Shown here: piece by piece, positions 5,892-6,220 of the stretch | Layout of the letters: every line of letters starts with the position of its first letter | Numbering within the stretch: position 1 is the stretch's first letter | Assembly (NCBI GenBank): GCA_002685655.1 | Contig: NYXM01000190.1 | Span: 1 to 6,220, forward strand | Reading direction: 5' to 3' | DNA from: Planctomycetaceae bacterium | GTDB taxonomy: Bacteria > Planctomycetota > Planctomycetia > Pirellulales > Pirellulaceae | Length of the DNA: 6,220 bases | Made by a program: the position numbers and the translations under genes | The notes under the pieces: generated by a model | Seen by the model: the letters and a program-made list of their open reading frames with translations, nothing else | The model's database searches: none | What the model was told of the DNA's origin: nothing

Positions 5892-6086
5892 GGTTTGGTC
5901 CTTTCGGTTTGTCTTTGGCCGGCACGTCGAATCACCAACACACAGGAGCCACGAACGGGCGAGAACATCAATAGGTCGGACGACGATTCCACTAGTATTT
6001 TCTCCTCGGCAATCGATGCTCCCCGCGTTGCGACGTTTGCGCCGTGTCGCGACCGGTCGCGATCATTGGCCAGCGAGCCCACCAAC
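5892..6086. other. Non-coding stretch upstream of the minus-strand pair
   Basis: About 195 bp between the terminator of the edge gene and the 77-aa gene. It should contain the promoter for the minus-strand pair, but I see no convincing -35/-10 boxes. One minus-strand frame is open through it, with GAGGAG before a GTG at 5992, and ends at 5888-5890 overlapping the next ATG. Its protein (34 aa from that GTG) has no recognisable features, so I do not call it a gene. Confidence 0.4.
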
Positions 6087-6121
6087 GAGAAAACGCCCCA
6101 GCGTCGCGGACGTGGGGCGTT
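6087..6121 (-). terminator. Intrinsic terminator for the minus-strand gene at the right edge
   Basis: AACGCCCCA (6092-6100) pairs perfectly with TGGGGCGTT (6113-6121). Inside, CGTC (6102-6105) pairs with GACG (6109-6112) around a GCG loop with one bulged G, giving a stable 13-bp hairpin. Read on the minus strand the hairpin runs into TTTTCTCGTT, a modest T tract. It lies 22 nt after the stop of the HARE-HTH gene. On the plus strand no T tract follows, so it acts in one direction. Confidence 0.8.
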
Positions 6122-6143
6122 GGGCCGGAACCCGTGGCATCGC

Positions 6144-6220
6144 CTAGCTTTTGGCGACGAACTTCCCTCGCTCGGTCTTTTTGAAGCGGGCGTCTTTTCC
6201 CTTCGTGTTGATCTCCCGCA
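6144..6220 (-). CDS. C-terminus of a HARE-HTH-type domain protein, cut by the window edge
   Basis: Only the last 24-25 codons are present: REINTKGKDARF followed by KKTERGKFVAKS and a TAG stop at 6144-6146. The KGKDARFKK...RGKF pattern is the usual end of the HARE-HTH (HB1, ASXL, restriction endonuclease) winged-helix domain. This domain occurs in small bacterial proteins and in restriction or DNA-modification enzymes and is thought to bind DNA. The domain here sits at the extreme C-terminus. The rest of the protein, including any other domain, lies beyond the window. A strong terminator follows it. The identification rests on a short segment but the pattern is characteristic. Confidence 0.65.
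   Translation of the reverse strand, partial: REINTKGKDARFKKTERGKFVAKS

Noticed and set aside
5888..6085. Minus-strand 65-aa open frame ending in an ATGA overlap with the 77-aa gene
   Set aside because: It starts within or next to the terminator and its composition is unremarkable. A shorter start at 5992 has a GAGGAG but no supporting motif.

Overview
The window looks like part of a prophage or related integrated element. It comes from a bacterium of moderately high GC (I estimate high 50s percent by eye). Several families are ones I associate with phages and prophages of Planctomycetes and other environmental bacteria: the NrS-1-type primase-helicase, the ParB-methyltransferase fusion, the DUF1937 protein, the DUF4314 protein and a HARE-HTH tail. 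The host assignment is inference from family resemblance. No rRNA, tRNA, transposase, integrase or CRISPR array was seen.

Layout. Positions 1-2203 (+) hold the C-terminal two thirds of a DNA primase/helicase whose catalytic primase domain lies upstream of the window. Its last codons, and the roughly 250 bp non-coding stretch after it, carry at least seven copies of a 10-bp motif, TAACCCCGCA, in both orientations. Hairpins, an AT-rich patch and a 12-bp palindrome lie among them or just downstream. This is the best candidate for a replication origin or control region here.

Positions 2460-5425 (+) form a compact operon-like run. It contains an Arg/Trp-rich protein I do not recognise, a small HNH nuclease, an orphan ParB-DNA methyltransferase fusion, a second HNH nuclease with a zinc ribbon, and a DUF1937 protein. 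The last three are joined by ATGA/GTGA stop-start overlaps. A perfect 16-bp inverted repeat enclosing A7-GCG-T8 separates the first HNH gene from the methyltransferase.

Positions 5431-5891 (-) hold a convergent two-gene unit, a 77-aa hypothetical followed by a DUF4314 protein, also joined by ATGA. At the right edge the end of a HARE-HTH-type protein enters on the minus strand and is followed by a clear intrinsic terminator.

Together the genes read as a replication, DNA-modification and accessory-nuclease segment. The primase-helicase would replicate the element from a nearby iteron-like origin. The methyltransferase would mark its DNA, and the HNH proteins are likely free-standing nucleases. 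Small conserved phage-type proteins fill the rest.
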